The notes: generated from the letters alone by a model not told the origin. DNA of 64,000 nt from CAJCJE01 sp036494465 (GCA_036494465.1 DASXOJ010000008.1:33082-97081); one strand, 5' to 3'. Shown: positions 34,155-44,390, numbered from the stretch's first letter. Program-made: numbers and translations.

Positions 34155-34420
34155 CGGGGGTGGGCTGCGAGCAGCGGTCGATTGCCAGCGGTGAGCGGCA
34201 TCACAGCCCGGCGGATCCGGTTCGACCATCCATGAGCGGTGTGCGCAGCACTGCCGAAGCACCAAACCCGACCCGGCGTTCGCCGTGCGGCACCTACCGG
34301 TTGCCGACTGCAACTTACGTTCGGCATGGGTGATGCCGTTGTGTTGAATCAGAGCGGCACGCCACTACAAGTCGGAGTGCCCGACCCAAGATCGAAGTAA
34401 ACACGAGGAGGCTGACAACG
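34155..34420. other. Gap after the tad operon, nothing recognised
   Basis: No coding frame, hairpin or clear promoter stands out in these 266 bases except the GAGGAGG ribosome binding site just before the next gene. Confidence 0.4.
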
Positions 34421-35032
34421 ATGGATTGGTCGGATAGCTGGCGGGGTGCCTTCCGCATTGAGCTGCGGGCTCAGGCCATCGGCCTGGCGTGGCGCGGATG
34501 GCAGGTCATGCCAGGTACCTATCCGGCGGGCAATCAGTGGGCGGGCGGCAGCGGGCCTCGTTCCGACGTGCCGACCCCGGTGTTCGAGGACTGGGCGGAG
34601 CGGGTCGGCACCGCCGCGCATGCGGAGATCGCCGACTGGTGGAACGGCGAGCCGTACAGCCTGCTCGTGGCGACCGGCAAGACGCTGGACGCGATCGAGG
34701 TCGGCGACGAGCTCGGCAGGCAGACCGCCGCGGTGCTGCGTTCCACCGGGTTCCCGGTGCCGATCGCGGCGACGCCGAACGGCCGGTGGCTGTTCCTGGT
34801 CGAGGCGGGCGAGCGGATGCACAGTGAGCTCGCCGCCAGCGACGACGTGGTCGTGCACGGCGCGGGCAGCTGGATTCCGCTGCCGCCCTCGGCTTTCCTG
34901 GCCGGGATCGTGCACTGGCGGGTTCGGCCGGAGGTGTGCGGCTGGGATCTGCCGTCGTCGCGGATCGTCCAGGACGCGCTGCTCCGCGCGGTGCCCGAGA
35001 AGGCCGGTTACGGCAACCTCCTCGCTGCCTGA
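34421..35032 (+). CDS. Prim-Pol-like (bifunctional primase/polymerase N-terminal) protein
   Basis: A 203-residue soluble protein. DSWRGAFRIELRAQAIGLAWRGWQVMPG and GRWLFLVEAGERMHSEL resemble the small prim-pol-related proteins of Pseudonocardiaceae and Streptomyces. I do not see the full DxD catalytic set, so enzyme activity is uncertain. A strong GAGGAGG box precedes the ATG. The stop lies in a 13-base direct duplication (35025-35050). Confidence 0.6.
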   Translation: MDWSDSWRGAFRIELRAQAIGLAWRGWQVMPGTYPAGNQWAGGSGPRSDVPTPVFEDWAERVGTAAHAEIADWWNGEPYSLLVATGKTLDAIEVGDELGRQTAAVLRSTGFPVPIAATPNGRWLFLVEAGERMHSELAASDDVVVHGAGSWIPLPPSAFLAGIVHWRVRPEVCGWDLPSSRIVQDALLRAVPEKAGYGNLLAA

Positions 35033-35050
35033 CAGAACTGCCTGACAGAA
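35025..35050 (+). repeat. 13-bp direct duplication at a stop codon
   Basis: CTGCCTGACAGAA occurs twice in tandem; the first copy contains the stop of the preceding gene. It looks like a recent slippage event. Confidence 0.6.
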
Positions 35051-35139
35051 CTGCCAGATCCGCTCCGCCAACCCGAACCCATCCGATCGATCCGAATGAG
35101 GTGTCAACCGCCATGCTGGCCGGAAACGCTTACCACGAT

Positions 35140-37485
35140 TCAGGAAATCGCGGCGAGCACGGCGTCCAGCACGGCGACCGCGCCAGCCTTGTCCAGCGGT
35201 TCGTTGCCGTTCCCGCACTTGGGCGACTGAACGCAGGACGGGCAGCCAGTCGAGCATTCGCAGGAGAAGATCGCCTCCCGCGTCGCTGCCAACCAGGGGA
35301 CCAACGCGGCAAAGCCGCGGTCGGCGAAGCCGGCTCCCCCGGGATGACCATCGTGCACGAACACCGTCGCCTCCCCGGTGTCTTCGTGCAAGGCGGTGGA
35401 TACCCCGCCGATGTCCCAACGGTCGCAGGTAGCGAACAGCGGTAGCAGGCCGATCGCCGCATGCTCGGCAGCGTGCAGCGCGCCGGGAATTCGAGCCGGA
35501 GTCAGACCGGCCCTTCCCGGCGCGCTGCCGCACAACAACTCGTTGCTGATGGTGTACCAGACGGCCCTGGTGTGCAGGCGTTCCACCGGCAGGTCGAGCG
35601 GGACCTGGTCGAGTACCTGGCCGCTGGGCAGTCTGCGCAGGTAGCCGACCACCTGCGCGGAGACCTCGACCTCGCCGAGCACGGTCCGCACCCCGGCGAA
35701 TTCGCGCTCTTCCAATGGCCGCACCACCGAGATGTCCACGATGCTGCGCGGTGACGTGGTCCAGTCCGGGTTTTCCGTGTGCACCAACGCGATGCCCGCG
35801 TCGAGGTTGAGTTCGTCGACCACGTACGACTCGCCTTGGTGCAGGTAGACGGCGCCGTCGTGGACGGACCGGCAGGCCGATCCGCCGTCGACGGTGCCGA
35901 GCAGCCGACCGGAGTCTCCTTCGACGACGGCGATCTGTTCGCCGCCGGAACCGCGGATGTCGACCCTGGCGTGGGGCTGTTCGCGGGAGGTCCAGTACCA
36001 GCCGGTCTGGCGGCGGCGCATGGTGCCTTCCTTGACCAGGTCCTCGATGACGGCCTGGGCCGCGGCGCCGCCGAAGTCGGCGATGCATTCGTCGGTGAGT
36101 GCCATTTCGGCTGCCGCGCAGCACAGTTGCGGGGCGAGCACATAGGGATTGGTGGGGTCGAGGACCGTCGCCTCGACCGGCCGGTCCAGCACGGCAGCCG
36201 GGTGGTGCACCAGGTAGGTGTCCAGCGGGTCCTCGCGGGCGACGAACACCACCAGCGCGCCGCCGCCGGAGCGGCCTGCCCGGCCGGCCTGTTGCCAGAA
36301 CGAGGCGAGGGTGCCGGGGAAACCGGCGACCAGCACCGCGTCCAGGCCGGTGATGTCGACGCCGAGTTCGAGGGCGTTGGTGCTGGCGACGCCGAGCAGT
36401 TCGCCGGAGTCGAGTTTGCGTTCGAGTTTGCGCCGGTCTTCGGCCAGGTAGCCGGCGCGGTAGGCGGCGACCTGCCGGGCGAGCGGCATGGACACCTCGG
36501 ACAGCAGGCGTTTGGCGCCGAGCGCGGTGAGTTCGGCGCCGTGCCGAGATCGGACGAAGGCCAGCGTACGGGCGCCTTCGACGACGAGGTCGGCCATGAT
36601 CCGGGATGCTTCCGCGCCCGCCGAGCGGCGCACGGGGGAGCCGTGCTCGCCGATCAGGTCGGTGAGCGGCGGTTCCCAGAGCGCGACGGTGCGCGCGCCG
36701 CGTGGCGAACCGTCCTCGGTCACGGCGGCGCAGGGCAGGCCGGTGAGCCGGGTGCCGAGTTCGGCGGGTTCGGCGACGGTGGCCGAGGCCATCACGAACA
36801 CCGGGTTGGCGCCGTAGCGCGCGGCGACCCGGCGCAGTCTGCGCATGAGCAGGGCGACGTGGGAGCCGAAGACGCCGCGATAGGCGTGGCATTCGTCGAT
36901 CACCACGTACGACAGGCGGCGGAAGAACCGTGCCCAGCGGGCGTGGCTGGGCAGGATGCCCCGGTGCAGCATGTCCGGGTTGGTGAAGACCCATCTGCTG
37001 TAGGCGCGCACCCAGTCGCGTTCGGCCGTGGGCGTGTCGCCGTCGTAGGTGGCGGCACGGACCTCGGGGAGTTCCAGGCCGTGCACGGCGCCCAGCTGGT
37101 CGGCGCCGAGTGCCTTGGTCGGCGCCAGGTAGAGCGCCGTCGCTTTGGGGTCGTTCGCCAGAGCGGTAAGCACCGGCAGCTGGTAGGCGATGGATTTGCC
37201 GGAGCCGGTTCCGGTGGAGACCACGACGTGCCGGCCCGTGTGCGCGAGGTCGGCCGCTTCGACCTGGTGCGTCCAGGGGAGTTTGACGCCCGCGGCGGCC
37301 AGCGCGTCGAGCACGCCGGGCGCGGCCCAGCCGGGCCATTCGGCGTGCCGGGATTCTCGGGCGGCGAGGTCGGCGACGTGGGTCAGTGGTGATTCCCCCG
37401 AGGGCACACCGGCCAGGACCCGATCCAGCAGTCGCCGGCTCGCTTCGGCGTCACCACGCATGCCGTCGAGTTTGACACCGACCAC
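35140..37485 (-). CDS. MrfA-like DEAD/DEAH helicase with C-terminal four-Cys domain (DUF1998)
   Basis: A 781-residue superfamily 2 helicase: motif I STGTGSGKS near residue 92, motif II VVIDECHAYRG near 200, motif III MASATVAEP, motif VI QQAGRAGRSGG, and a DUF1998 C-terminus with the zinc-type CECSTGCPSCVQSPKCGN. This matches MrfA, which repairs mitomycin-type DNA damage in Bacillus, and mycobacterial Rv3649. It starts at GTG 37485 or, as homologues may suggest, ATG 37461. Confidence 0.9.
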   Translation of the reverse strand: MVGVKLDGMRGDAEASRRLLDRVLAGVPSGESPLTHVADLAARESRHAEWPGWAAPGVLDALAAAGVKLPWTHQVEAADLAHTGRHVVVSTGTGSGKSIAYQLPVLTALANDPKATALYLAPTKALGADQLGAVHGLELPEVRAATYDGDTPTAERDWVRAYSRWVFTNPDMLHRGILPSHARWARFFRRLSYVVIDECHAYRGVFGSHVALLMRRLRRVAARYGANPVFVMASATVAEPAELGTRLTGLPCAAVTEDGSPRGARTVALWEPPLTDLIGEHGSPVRRSAGAEASRIMADLVVEGARTLAFVRSRHGAELTALGAKRLLSEVSMPLARQVAAYRAGYLAEDRRKLERKLDSGELLGVASTNALELGVDITGLDAVLVAGFPGTLASFWQQAGRAGRSGGGALVVFVAREDPLDTYLVHHPAAVLDRPVEATVLDPTNPYVLAPQLCCAAAEMALTDECIADFGGAAAQAVIEDLVKEGTMRRRQTGWYWTSREQPHARVDIRGSGGEQIAVVEGDSGRLLGTVDGGSACRSVHDGAVYLHQGESYVVDELNLDAGIALVHTENPDWTTSPRSIVDISVVRPLEEREFAGVRTVLGEVEVSAQVVGYLRRLPSGQVLDQVPLDLPVERLHTRAVWYTISNELLCGSAPGRAGLTPARIPGALHAAEHAAIGLLPLFATCDRWDIGGVSTALHEDTGEATVFVHDGHPGGAGFADRGFAALVPWLAATREAIFSCECSTGCPSCVQSPKCGNGNEPLDKAGAVAVLDAVLAAIS

Positions 37486-37693
37486 CGACGAACCTGGGCG
37501 GCGCTCGCGCGTCCAACGGATAAGAACAGTGGCCGAACCGGGCCGTCGGTGACCGATCGTGCATGACCAGGGCGTGCCGTCAACGCTCAGTAGTCAAGAT
37601 CGGCAACTTGAAGCCCAATCGTGACAGAACAACAAGGCCTCCGCGCAATGGACTTTTCCGGCATTTTTCGCGGAATCTTCCACTGCCTGGAAT

Positions 37694-37709
37694 TGTGATC
37701 GCTTTCACA
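37694..37709. promoter_or_regulatory. CRP/GlxR-type binding site
   Basis: TGTGA-TCGCTT-TCACA is an exact match to the TGTGA-N6-TCACA palindrome bound by cAMP-dependent regulators such as Crp and GlxR of actinobacteria. It lies about 265 bases before hppA and 210 bases before the helicase start. Confidence 0.65.
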
Positions 37710-37774
37710 TCCAGGTCATCGGGGGTGTCGTGATCGATGCCGCGACCGGGTCGAACGCGACCTGAGAGCTACCA

Positions 37775-37798
37775 TGATCGATCCAGTGATCGATCCAG
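37775..37798. repeat. Tandem TGATCGATCCAG pair upstream of hppA
   Basis: Two perfect 12-base copies are adjacent at 37775-37786 and 37787-37798; a partial copy, TGATCGATGCC, lies near 37731-37741. Possible operator. Confidence 0.55.
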
Positions 37799-37974
37799 CG
37801 AACTTCTCGACGGTCACGGAATGTAAACAGACCGGGACAGGTCGCGGCGACGATTTCGCAGCGCAATAGACTCCGCCCCCATTGCACCCCAGTTCGTGGT
37901 GCGCACCTAGCGTCATGGTCGGTCGGCGTTACCGACCTGAACGCGGACACTGGCAATTATCACCAGGAGGACGG

Positions 37975-40314
37975 ATGTCCCAGCGTCTCACCGCTGACGG
38001 CCTTGTGCTGAGCGGGGGAGATTACGGCATTGTCGCCGTAGTCGCTGTCATCGCCCTCGTCGCTCTGGTCGTCGGCTATTTCCTGCTCAGGGGGGTGCTG
38101 GCCACCGGCCAGGGCACCGCGAAGATGCAGGAGATCGCCAAGGCGGTCCAGGAGGGCGCAGCGGCATACCTCAACCGGCAGTTCCGCACGCTCGCGATCT
38201 TCGCGGTCGTCGTGTTCCTGCTGCTGTTCGCGCTGCCCGCCGATTCGGTCGGTGAGCGCGTTGGCCGCTCGATCTTCTTCCTGATCGGTGCCGCGTTCTC
38301 CGCGGCCATCGGTTACCTCGGCATGTGGCTGGCCACCAGAGCGAACGTTCGTGTCGCCGCGGCCGCCAACACCGAGGGCCGCGAGCAGGCCATGAAGATC
38401 GGTTTCCGGACCGGTGGCGTGGTCGGCATGATGACCGTCGGCCTCGGCCTGCTCGGTGCCTCGATCGTGGTGCTCGCCTACGCGGGTGAGGCCCCGAAGG
38501 TGCTGGAGGGCTTCGGTTTCGGTGCCGCGCTGCTCGCCATGTTCATGCGAGTCGGTGGCGGCATCTTCACCAAGGCCGCCGACGTCGGCGCCGACCTGGT
38601 CGGCAAGGTCGAGCAGAACATCCCGGAGGATGACCCGCGCAACGCCGCCACCATCGCCGACAACGTCGGCGACAACGTGGGTGACTGCGCCGGTATGGCC
38701 GCCGACCTGTTCGAGTCCTACTCGGTGACCCTGGTCGCCGCGCTGATCCTGGGTACCGCCGCCTTCGGCGTGCAGGGCCTGCTGTTCCCGCTGATGGTGC
38801 CCGCCGTCGGCGTGCTCACCGCGATCCTGGGTGTCTACATCACCAAGGCGCGTACCGGCGAGAACGGCCTGTCCGCGATCAACCGCTCCTTCTACATCTC
38901 CGCGGTGGTCTCGGCGGTGCTGTGCACCGTGGTCGCGCTGACCTACCTGCCCGGCACGTTCAGCCAGCTCGACAACTCGCAGGAGAGCTCGGTCGCGGGC
39001 AGCCCGGCGATCATCGCCACCATCGCGGTGATCATCGGCATCGTGCTCGCGGGCGTCATCCTCAAGCTCACCGGTTACTTCACCGGCACCGAGCACAAGC
39101 CGGTCAAGACCGTCGGCCAGACCTCGCTGACCGGCGCGGCGACCGTCATCCTCTCCGGTATCTCGATCGGTTTCGAGTCGGCTGTCTACACCGCGCTCGT
39201 GATCGGGGCCGCGGTGTACGGCGCGTTCCTGCTCTCCGGTTCGGTGACCGTCGCGCTGTTCGCGGTCGCGCTGGCCGGTACTGGCCTGCTGACCACGGTC
39301 GGCGTCATCGTGGCCATGGACACCTTCGGTCCGGTCTCGGACAACGCGCAGGGCATCGCCGAGATGTCCGGCGACGTCCAGGGCGAGGGCGCGCAGATCC
39401 TCACCGACCTCGACGCGGTCGGCAACACCACCAAGGCCATCACCAAGGGCATCGCGATCGCCACCGCGGTGCTCGCCGCGACGGCCCTGTTCGGCTCCTA
39501 CATCAACGCGATCACCGCGGCGCTGGCCGGTTCGGCCAAGTCCGCCGCGGACGCCGCCGACGCCAGCTTCGGCGCGAGCGCGGCGCGCAACTTCATCGCG
39601 CTGGTGTTCAGCCCGAACGTGCTGGTCGGCATCGCCATCGGTGCCGCGGTCGTGTTCATGTTCTCCGGCCTCGCGGTCAACGCGGTGGCTCGCTCCGCGG
39701 GCGCGGTCGTCTACGAGGTGCGCCGCCAGTTCCGCGAGTTCCCGGGCATCATGGACGGCACCCAGCGGCCGGAGTACGGCAAGGTCGTGGACATCTGCAC
39801 CCGGGACGCGCTGCGCGAACTGGCCCCTCCCGGCCTGCTCGCGGTGTTCGCCCCGATCGCGGTCGGTTTCGGTCTCGGTGTCGGCCCGCTGGCCGGTTAC
39901 CTGGCCGGCGCCATCGCCTGCGGCACCCTGATGGCCATCTTCCTGGCCAACTCCGGTGGTGCCTGGGACAACGCGAAGAAGCTGGTCGAGGACGGCAACC
40001 ACGGCGGCAAGGGCTCGCCCGCGCACGAAGCCACCATCATCGGTGACACCGTCGGCGACCCGTTCAAGGACACCGCAGGCCCGGCCATCAACCCGCTGAT
40101 CAAGGTGATGAACCTGGTCTCGGTGCTGATCGCCCCGGCCATCGTCACCTTCTCGGTGGGCACCAGCGCCTCGACCACGGTGCGGGTCATCGTCGCGCTG
40201 GTCGCGTTGGCGATCATCGTGGCGGCGATCGTGGTGTCCAAGCGGCGGCCCACCGCCATCGAGGACACGCCGGCGGAGAAGAAGGACGAGCCGGTCTCCA
40301 ACGGCGCCGCCTGA
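37975..40314 (+). CDS. hppA: Membrane-bound proton-pumping pyrophosphatase
   Basis: A 779-residue multi-helix membrane enzyme that couples pyrophosphate hydrolysis to ion pumping. Signatures are DVGADLVGKVEQNIPEDDPRN (split around residue 215), DNVGDNVGDCAGMAADLFES and the late GDTVGDPFKDTAGPAINP. The GNTTKAITKG stretch has Lys where K+-dependent enzymes have Ala, marking the K+-independent, proton-pumping type. The ATG at 37975 follows CAGGAGG; longer frames add non-family residues. The C-terminus has a charged Lys/Glu tail. Confidence 0.95.
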   Translation: MSQRLTADGLVLSGGDYGIVAVVAVIALVALVVGYFLLRGVLATGQGTAKMQEIAKAVQEGAAAYLNRQFRTLAIFAVVVFLLLFALPADSVGERVGRSIFFLIGAAFSAAIGYLGMWLATRANVRVAAAANTEGREQAMKIGFRTGGVVGMMTVGLGLLGASIVVLAYAGEAPKVLEGFGFGAALLAMFMRVGGGIFTKAADVGADLVGKVEQNIPEDDPRNAATIADNVGDNVGDCAGMAADLFESYSVTLVAALILGTAAFGVQGLLFPLMVPAVGVLTAILGVYITKARTGENGLSAINRSFYISAVVSAVLCTVVALTYLPGTFSQLDNSQESSVAGSPAIIATIAVIIGIVLAGVILKLTGYFTGTEHKPVKTVGQTSLTGAATVILSGISIGFESAVYTALVIGAAVYGAFLLSGSVTVALFAVALAGTGLLTTVGVIVAMDTFGPVSDNAQGIAEMSGDVQGEGAQILTDLDAVGNTTKAITKGIAIATAVLAATALFGSYINAITAALAGSAKSAADAADASFGASAARNFIALVFSPNVLVGIAIGAAVVFMFSGLAVNAVARSAGAVVYEVRRQFREFPGIMDGTQRPEYGKVVDICTRDALRELAPPGLLAVFAPIAVGFGLGVGPLAGYLAGAIACGTLMAIFLANSGGAWDNAKKLVEDGNHGGKGSPAHEATIIGDTVGDPFKDTAGPAINPLIKVMNLVSVLIAPAIVTFSVGTSASTTVRVIVALVALAIIVAAIVVSKRRPTAIEDTPAEKKDEPVSNGAA

Positions 40315-40677
40315 GCGGTGTCGTGACCGACGGCTGATCCACGTTTTGCGCTGTTTGTGCAGTTGGGCCCGGCTCCGGAGTACCTCGGAGCCGGGCCCGA
40401 CCGTTTAGTCGGTGGGCCGATACGCGGCCCACCACGTACGGTGAGCGGGAACACCCAGGCCCACGCGGCCGTTAGGGTGAAAAAGTTCGAGCTGGGTGTG
40501 ATGTTCGCCAACTCAGCGAATCACCCGAATCCGCACGCCGATGGGCATGATGCGGCCTTGACCGGCCACGCCCGATCTGGGCGCGGTCGATGAGCGGGTC
40601 GGTACCTGGGCGCCACGCGATGGCGAGTTCGGTGCACACTGGCGAGCCGGAGCGTTGGTAGGAGAGGGCAGGCGAGA
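40315..40677. other. Gap between hppA and topA
   Basis: Apart from the hppA terminator, no coding frame is convincing. The topA promoter was not recognised. A GGTAGGAGAGGGCAG ribosome binding region lies before the topA GTG. Confidence 0.5.
40365..40398 (+). terminator. hppA terminator
   Basis: GGGCCCGGCTCCG and CGGAGCCGGGCCC are perfect 13-base arms with an eight-base loop, about 50 bases after the hppA stop. Confidence 0.8.
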
Positions 40678-43524
40678 GTGGCAGGGTCGACAAGAGCGCG
40701 GAAGAACGACGCCGAGACCAACGGGTCCCGGCGCCGGTTGGTCATCGTCGAGTCGCCGACGAAGGCCGACAAGATCGCGCCCTACCTTGGCCACAACTAC
40801 GTCGTGCTGTCCTCCCGTGGGCACATCCGGGACCTGCCGCGCAAGGCCGCCGAGGTGCCCGCCAAGTACAAGGGTGAGTCCTGGTCGAACCTCGGCGTGA
40901 ACGTCGACAACGACTTCGAGCCGATCTACATCGTCACCCCGGACAAGAAGTCCACGGTCACGGAGCTCAAGGAGGCCCTGAAGGGCGTCGACGAGCTCTA
41001 CCTCGCGACAGATGGTGACCGCGAGGGCGAGGCGATCGCCTGGCACCTGCTGGAGACGCTCAAGCCCAAGGTGCCGGTGCGCCGGATGGTCTTCCACGAG
41101 ATCACCGAGCCCGCCATCCTCGCGGCCGCGCAGGACCCGCGTGAGCTGGATACCGACCTGGTCGAGGCCTACGAGACCCGGCGCATCCTGGACCGGCTCT
41201 ACGGCTACGAGGTCTCCCCGGTGCTGTGGAAGAAGGTCATGCCGAAGCTCTCGGCGGGCCGGGTGCAGTCCGTGGCCACCAGGATCGTGGTGGAGCGCGA
41301 GCGGGAGCGGATGAAGTTCGTCCCGGCCTCGTACTGGGACATCTCCGCGACCATGGACGCCGGCGCGGACGCGGCTCCACGCAACTTCGGCGCCCGGATG
41401 ACCGCCATCGACGGTGTACGCCTGGCCACCGGCCGCGACTACGGCCAGGACGGCAGGCTGAAGTCGACCGCCGAGTCCGGCAAGAACGCGGTCCGGGTGC
41501 TCGAGGAGGCCGACGCGCGAAGGCTGGCAGAGGCGCTGCGTGGTGCCGCGCTGGCCGTCGCCTCGGTCGAGGAGAAGCCCTACACCCGCAAGCCCTACGC
41601 GCCGTTCATCACGTCCTCGCTGCAGCAGGAGGCGGGCCGCAAGCTGCGCTTCACCGCGGACCGGACCATGCGGCTGGCTCAGCGGCTGTACGAGAACGGC
41701 TACATCACCTATATGCGTACCGACTCCACGACGCTGTCCGAGACGGCGTTGACGGCGTCGCGGGCGCAGGCCACCGAGCTCTACGGCGCCGAGTACGTGC
41801 CCGCCCAGCCGCGCCGCTACGAGCGGAAGGTCAAGAACGCGCAGGAGGCCCACGAGGCGATCCGGCCCTCCGGTGAGGTGTTCCGCACCCCGGGTCAGGT
41901 CGCGAAGGAGCTGGCCGCTGACGAGTTCCGGCTCTACGAGCTGGTCTGGCAGCGCACCATCGCCTCGCAGATGGCCGACGCGCGCGGCACCACGATGAGC
42001 GTGCGGATCACCGGCAACGCGGCCAGCGGTGAGGAGTGCACGTTCTCCTCCTCGGGCCGCACCATCACCTTCCCCGGTTTCCTGAAGGCCTACGTCGAGT
42101 CGGTGGACACCGAGACCGGCGGCGAGGCGGACAACGCCGAGCGCAGGCTGCCGAACCTGGTCCGTGAGCAGGCGCTGACCGCGACCGAGCTGACCCCGGA
42201 CGGGCACTCGACCTCGGCTCCGGCCCGCTTCACCGAGCCGAGCCTGATCAGCAAGATGGAAGAGCTGGGCATCGGCCGCCCGTCGACCTACGCCTCCATC
42301 ATCAACACCATCCAGGACCGCGGCTACGTGTGGAAGAAGGGTTCCGCGCTGGTCCCGTCCTGGATCGCGTTCTCCGTGGTCGGCCTGCTCGAACAGCACT
42401 TCGGGCGACTGGTCGACTACGACTTCACGGCGGCCATGGAGGACGCGCTGGAGCGGATCGCCGCAGGCGACGCGCACCGCACCAACTGGCTGACCGGTTT
42501 CTACTTCGGTGCCGGTGAGGGCGAGGAGGCCCGCGCCGACTCGATCGGCATGGAAGGGTTGAAGAAGCTCGTCGGGTCCGGTGTGGACAACATCGACGCC
42601 CGTGAGGTCAACTCGATCCCGATGTTCGCCGACTCGGAAGGCCGGCAGATCGTGGTCCGGGTCGGCCGGTTCGGTCCGTACCTGGAGCGCGAGGTGCCCG
42701 GGCCGGATGACAAACCGGTCGCGCAGCGCGCCAATCTCTCCGACGAACTCCCGCCGGACGAGCTGACCCTTGAGATCGCGGAGAAGCTGTTCGCGACCCC
42801 GCAGGAGGGCCGCCAGCTCGGTACCGACCCGGTGAGCGGGCACGAGATCGTGGCCAAGGAGGGCCGTTTCGGTCCGTACGTGACCGAGGTGCTGCCCGAG
42901 GAGGAGCCACCGCCCGCGGGCACCAAGGCCAAGAAGGACGCCAAGCCGAAGCCGCGCACGGGTTCGCTGCTGCGCTCGATGTCCATCGAGACGGTCACCC
43001 TGGACGACGCGCTGAAGCTGCTCTCGCTGCCCAGGGTGGTCGGCACCGACCCGGCCAGTGGTGAGGAGATCACCGCGCAGAACGGCCGGTACGGCCCGTA
43101 CCTGAAGAAGGGTACGGACTCCCGGTCGCTCACCACCGAGAACGAGATCTTCACGGTCACGCTGGACGAGGCACTGAAGATCTACGCGGAGCCGAAGAAG
43201 CGCGGCCGGGCAGCAGCCGCGTCCGCACCGCCGCTGCGCGAAATGGGCGACGACCCGGTGTCGGGCAAGAAAATGGTGGTCAAGGACGGCCGGTTCGGGC
43301 CGTACGTGACCGACGGCGAGACCAACGCGTCGCTGCGCAAGGCGGACAGCGTCGAGGAGTTGACCGACGAGCGGGCAGCCGAGCTGCTTGCCGACCGGCG
43401 CAGCGCCCCGCCGCGCCCGAAGCGCACCACCGCGCGGACGAAGGCGAGCACCACCAAGACGGCGGCGGCGGCGAAGAAGGCGCCCGCCAAGACCACGACG
43501 AAAGCCAAGTCCACCAAGTCCTGA
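40678..43524 (+). CDS. topA: DNA topoisomerase I
   Basis: A 948-residue type IA topoisomerase that relaxes negative supercoils. The Toprim motif LVIVESPTKADKI and DGDREGEAIAWH, the active-site Tyr near residue 345 in YITYMRTDS, and the KLSAGRVQSVA and HEAIRPSG blocks are intact. The C-terminus has four GRFGPYV/GRYGPYL repeats of the actinobacterial type and a Lys/Ala/Thr-rich tail, as in mycobacterial TopA. GTG start with a nearby GGAGAGGG box. Confidence 0.97.
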   Translation: MAGSTRARKNDAETNGSRRRLVIVESPTKADKIAPYLGHNYVVLSSRGHIRDLPRKAAEVPAKYKGESWSNLGVNVDNDFEPIYIVTPDKKSTVTELKEALKGVDELYLATDGDREGEAIAWHLLETLKPKVPVRRMVFHEITEPAILAAAQDPRELDTDLVEAYETRRILDRLYGYEVSPVLWKKVMPKLSAGRVQSVATRIVVERERERMKFVPASYWDISATMDAGADAAPRNFGARMTAIDGVRLATGRDYGQDGRLKSTAESGKNAVRVLEEADARRLAEALRGAALAVASVEEKPYTRKPYAPFITSSLQQEAGRKLRFTADRTMRLAQRLYENGYITYMRTDSTTLSETALTASRAQATELYGAEYVPAQPRRYERKVKNAQEAHEAIRPSGEVFRTPGQVAKELAADEFRLYELVWQRTIASQMADARGTTMSVRITGNAASGEECTFSSSGRTITFPGFLKAYVESVDTETGGEADNAERRLPNLVREQALTATELTPDGHSTSAPARFTEPSLISKMEELGIGRPSTYASIINTIQDRGYVWKKGSALVPSWIAFSVVGLLEQHFGRLVDYDFTAAMEDALERIAAGDAHRTNWLTGFYFGAGEGEEARADSIGMEGLKKLVGSGVDNIDAREVNSIPMFADSEGRQIVVRVGRFGPYLEREVPGPDDKPVAQRANLSDELPPDELTLEIAEKLFATPQEGRQLGTDPVSGHEIVAKEGRFGPYVTEVLPEEEPPPAGTKAKKDAKPKPRTGSLLRSMSIETVTLDDALKLLSLPRVVGTDPASGEEITAQNGRYGPYLKKGTDSRSLTTENEIFTVTLDEALKIYAEPKKRGRAAAASAPPLREMGDDPVSGKKMVVKDGRFGPYVTDGETNASLRKADSVEELTDERAAELLADRRSAPPRPKRTTARTKASTTKTAAAAKKAPAKTTTKAKSTKS

Positions 43525-43688
43525 GCTGTTCTGAGCCATCCGACGCGTCTGAAGTGGCCTGAATACGCAAGCCTGACCTGGAACGACCGCACGGCGCGCC
43601 GTGCGGACCGGTTGCCGCACGCCGCGCTTTCTGTCGGTCCCCGAAAGCACAATGGTGTCAAGGGGTCGGCGAAGAAGAGGGTGGTCAC

Positions 43689-44297
43689 GTGGCGGGGGAC
43701 GACTTGTTCGGGCTGGACGGCACTCAGGCGTTGCAGGCGGACGCGCTGCTCGGGGATCCGCTCGGTGGTTTGGTGACCGGTGGCGCCTATGCCGCGGGCG
43801 GCAACTCCGCGCAGGAACGGGCCGAGGTGTCGGAGACTCGGGTCGAGGTGCCTGTCGCGCCTGCCGCGCCCGATCAGGCGCCACTCAAGGCGGCGGTGGA
43901 CAAGGCCATGATGACCGGCCCGCCGACCAACCCGCTGCGTCTGCCCGCCCTCAACGCGCCAATGCTCAACACGCCACTGCCGGTCCGCCCGGCGCCCACC
44001 GTGCTGCCCTGGATGCCTGCGCCGGCACCGGCAACACTGCCGATGCGAGCGCCGACGCCGGTACCGATGCGTCCGCCCGCGCCCGCGCAGGTGCCCCGCC
44101 AGCAGGCCCCCGCCCGGCCGTTCGCCGATGGGGAGGCGCGGTTCCAGATGGCCGGCAGGCCCACGCTGCGGCGCGCCCATCCGGTCGTTTCCGGGTTGCT
44201 GCGCTTCGTCGTCGGCCTGGCGATCGTCATCGTGCTGCTGATCTTGGTGCTGCGCGGCTCCGGCAGCGGCGGCAACCTCTCCGACCTGTTCGGATAG
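43689..44297 (+). CDS. Proline-rich single-pass membrane protein, unknown
   Basis: A 202-residue protein with an acidic/Gly start, a central run of Pro and Ala with Met (MRAPTPVPMRPPAPAQVPRQ), and one C-terminal transmembrane helix (LLRFVVGLAIVIVLLILVL) followed by a short Gly/Ser tail. It starts at GTG. The position between topA and the MFS-tmk gene is held by similar proteins in related genera as far as I recall. Function unknown. Confidence 0.6.
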   Translation: MAGDDLFGLDGTQALQADALLGDPLGGLVTGGAYAAGGNSAQERAEVSETRVEVPVAPAAPDQAPLKAAVDKAMMTGPPTNPLRLPALNAPMLNTPLPVRPAPTVLPWMPAPAPATLPMRAPTPVPMRPPAPAQVPRQQAPARPFADGEARFQMAGRPTLRRAHPVVSGLLRFVVGLAIVIVLLILVLRGSGSGGNLSDLFG

Positions 44298-44390
44298 CAC
44301 CCTGAGTGGCGAAGTTCGCCGGCACCCCGCACGCTGACCGACAGCCGCGAAATCGAGGCGGTTACCCTTGGCCATGGAGGGCGGGGGCAG

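Larger units (their letters stand above)
37486..37974. other. 489-base regulatory region between the helicase and hppA
   Basis: No gene is seen. It holds a perfect CRP-type palindrome and a tandem TGATCGATCCAG repeat, described separately, and a strong AGGAGG box before hppA. Confidence 0.6.

Noticed and set aside
40513..43884. 1123-codon minus-strand frame opposite topA
   Set aside because: Antisense shadow of topA with no recognisable motif.
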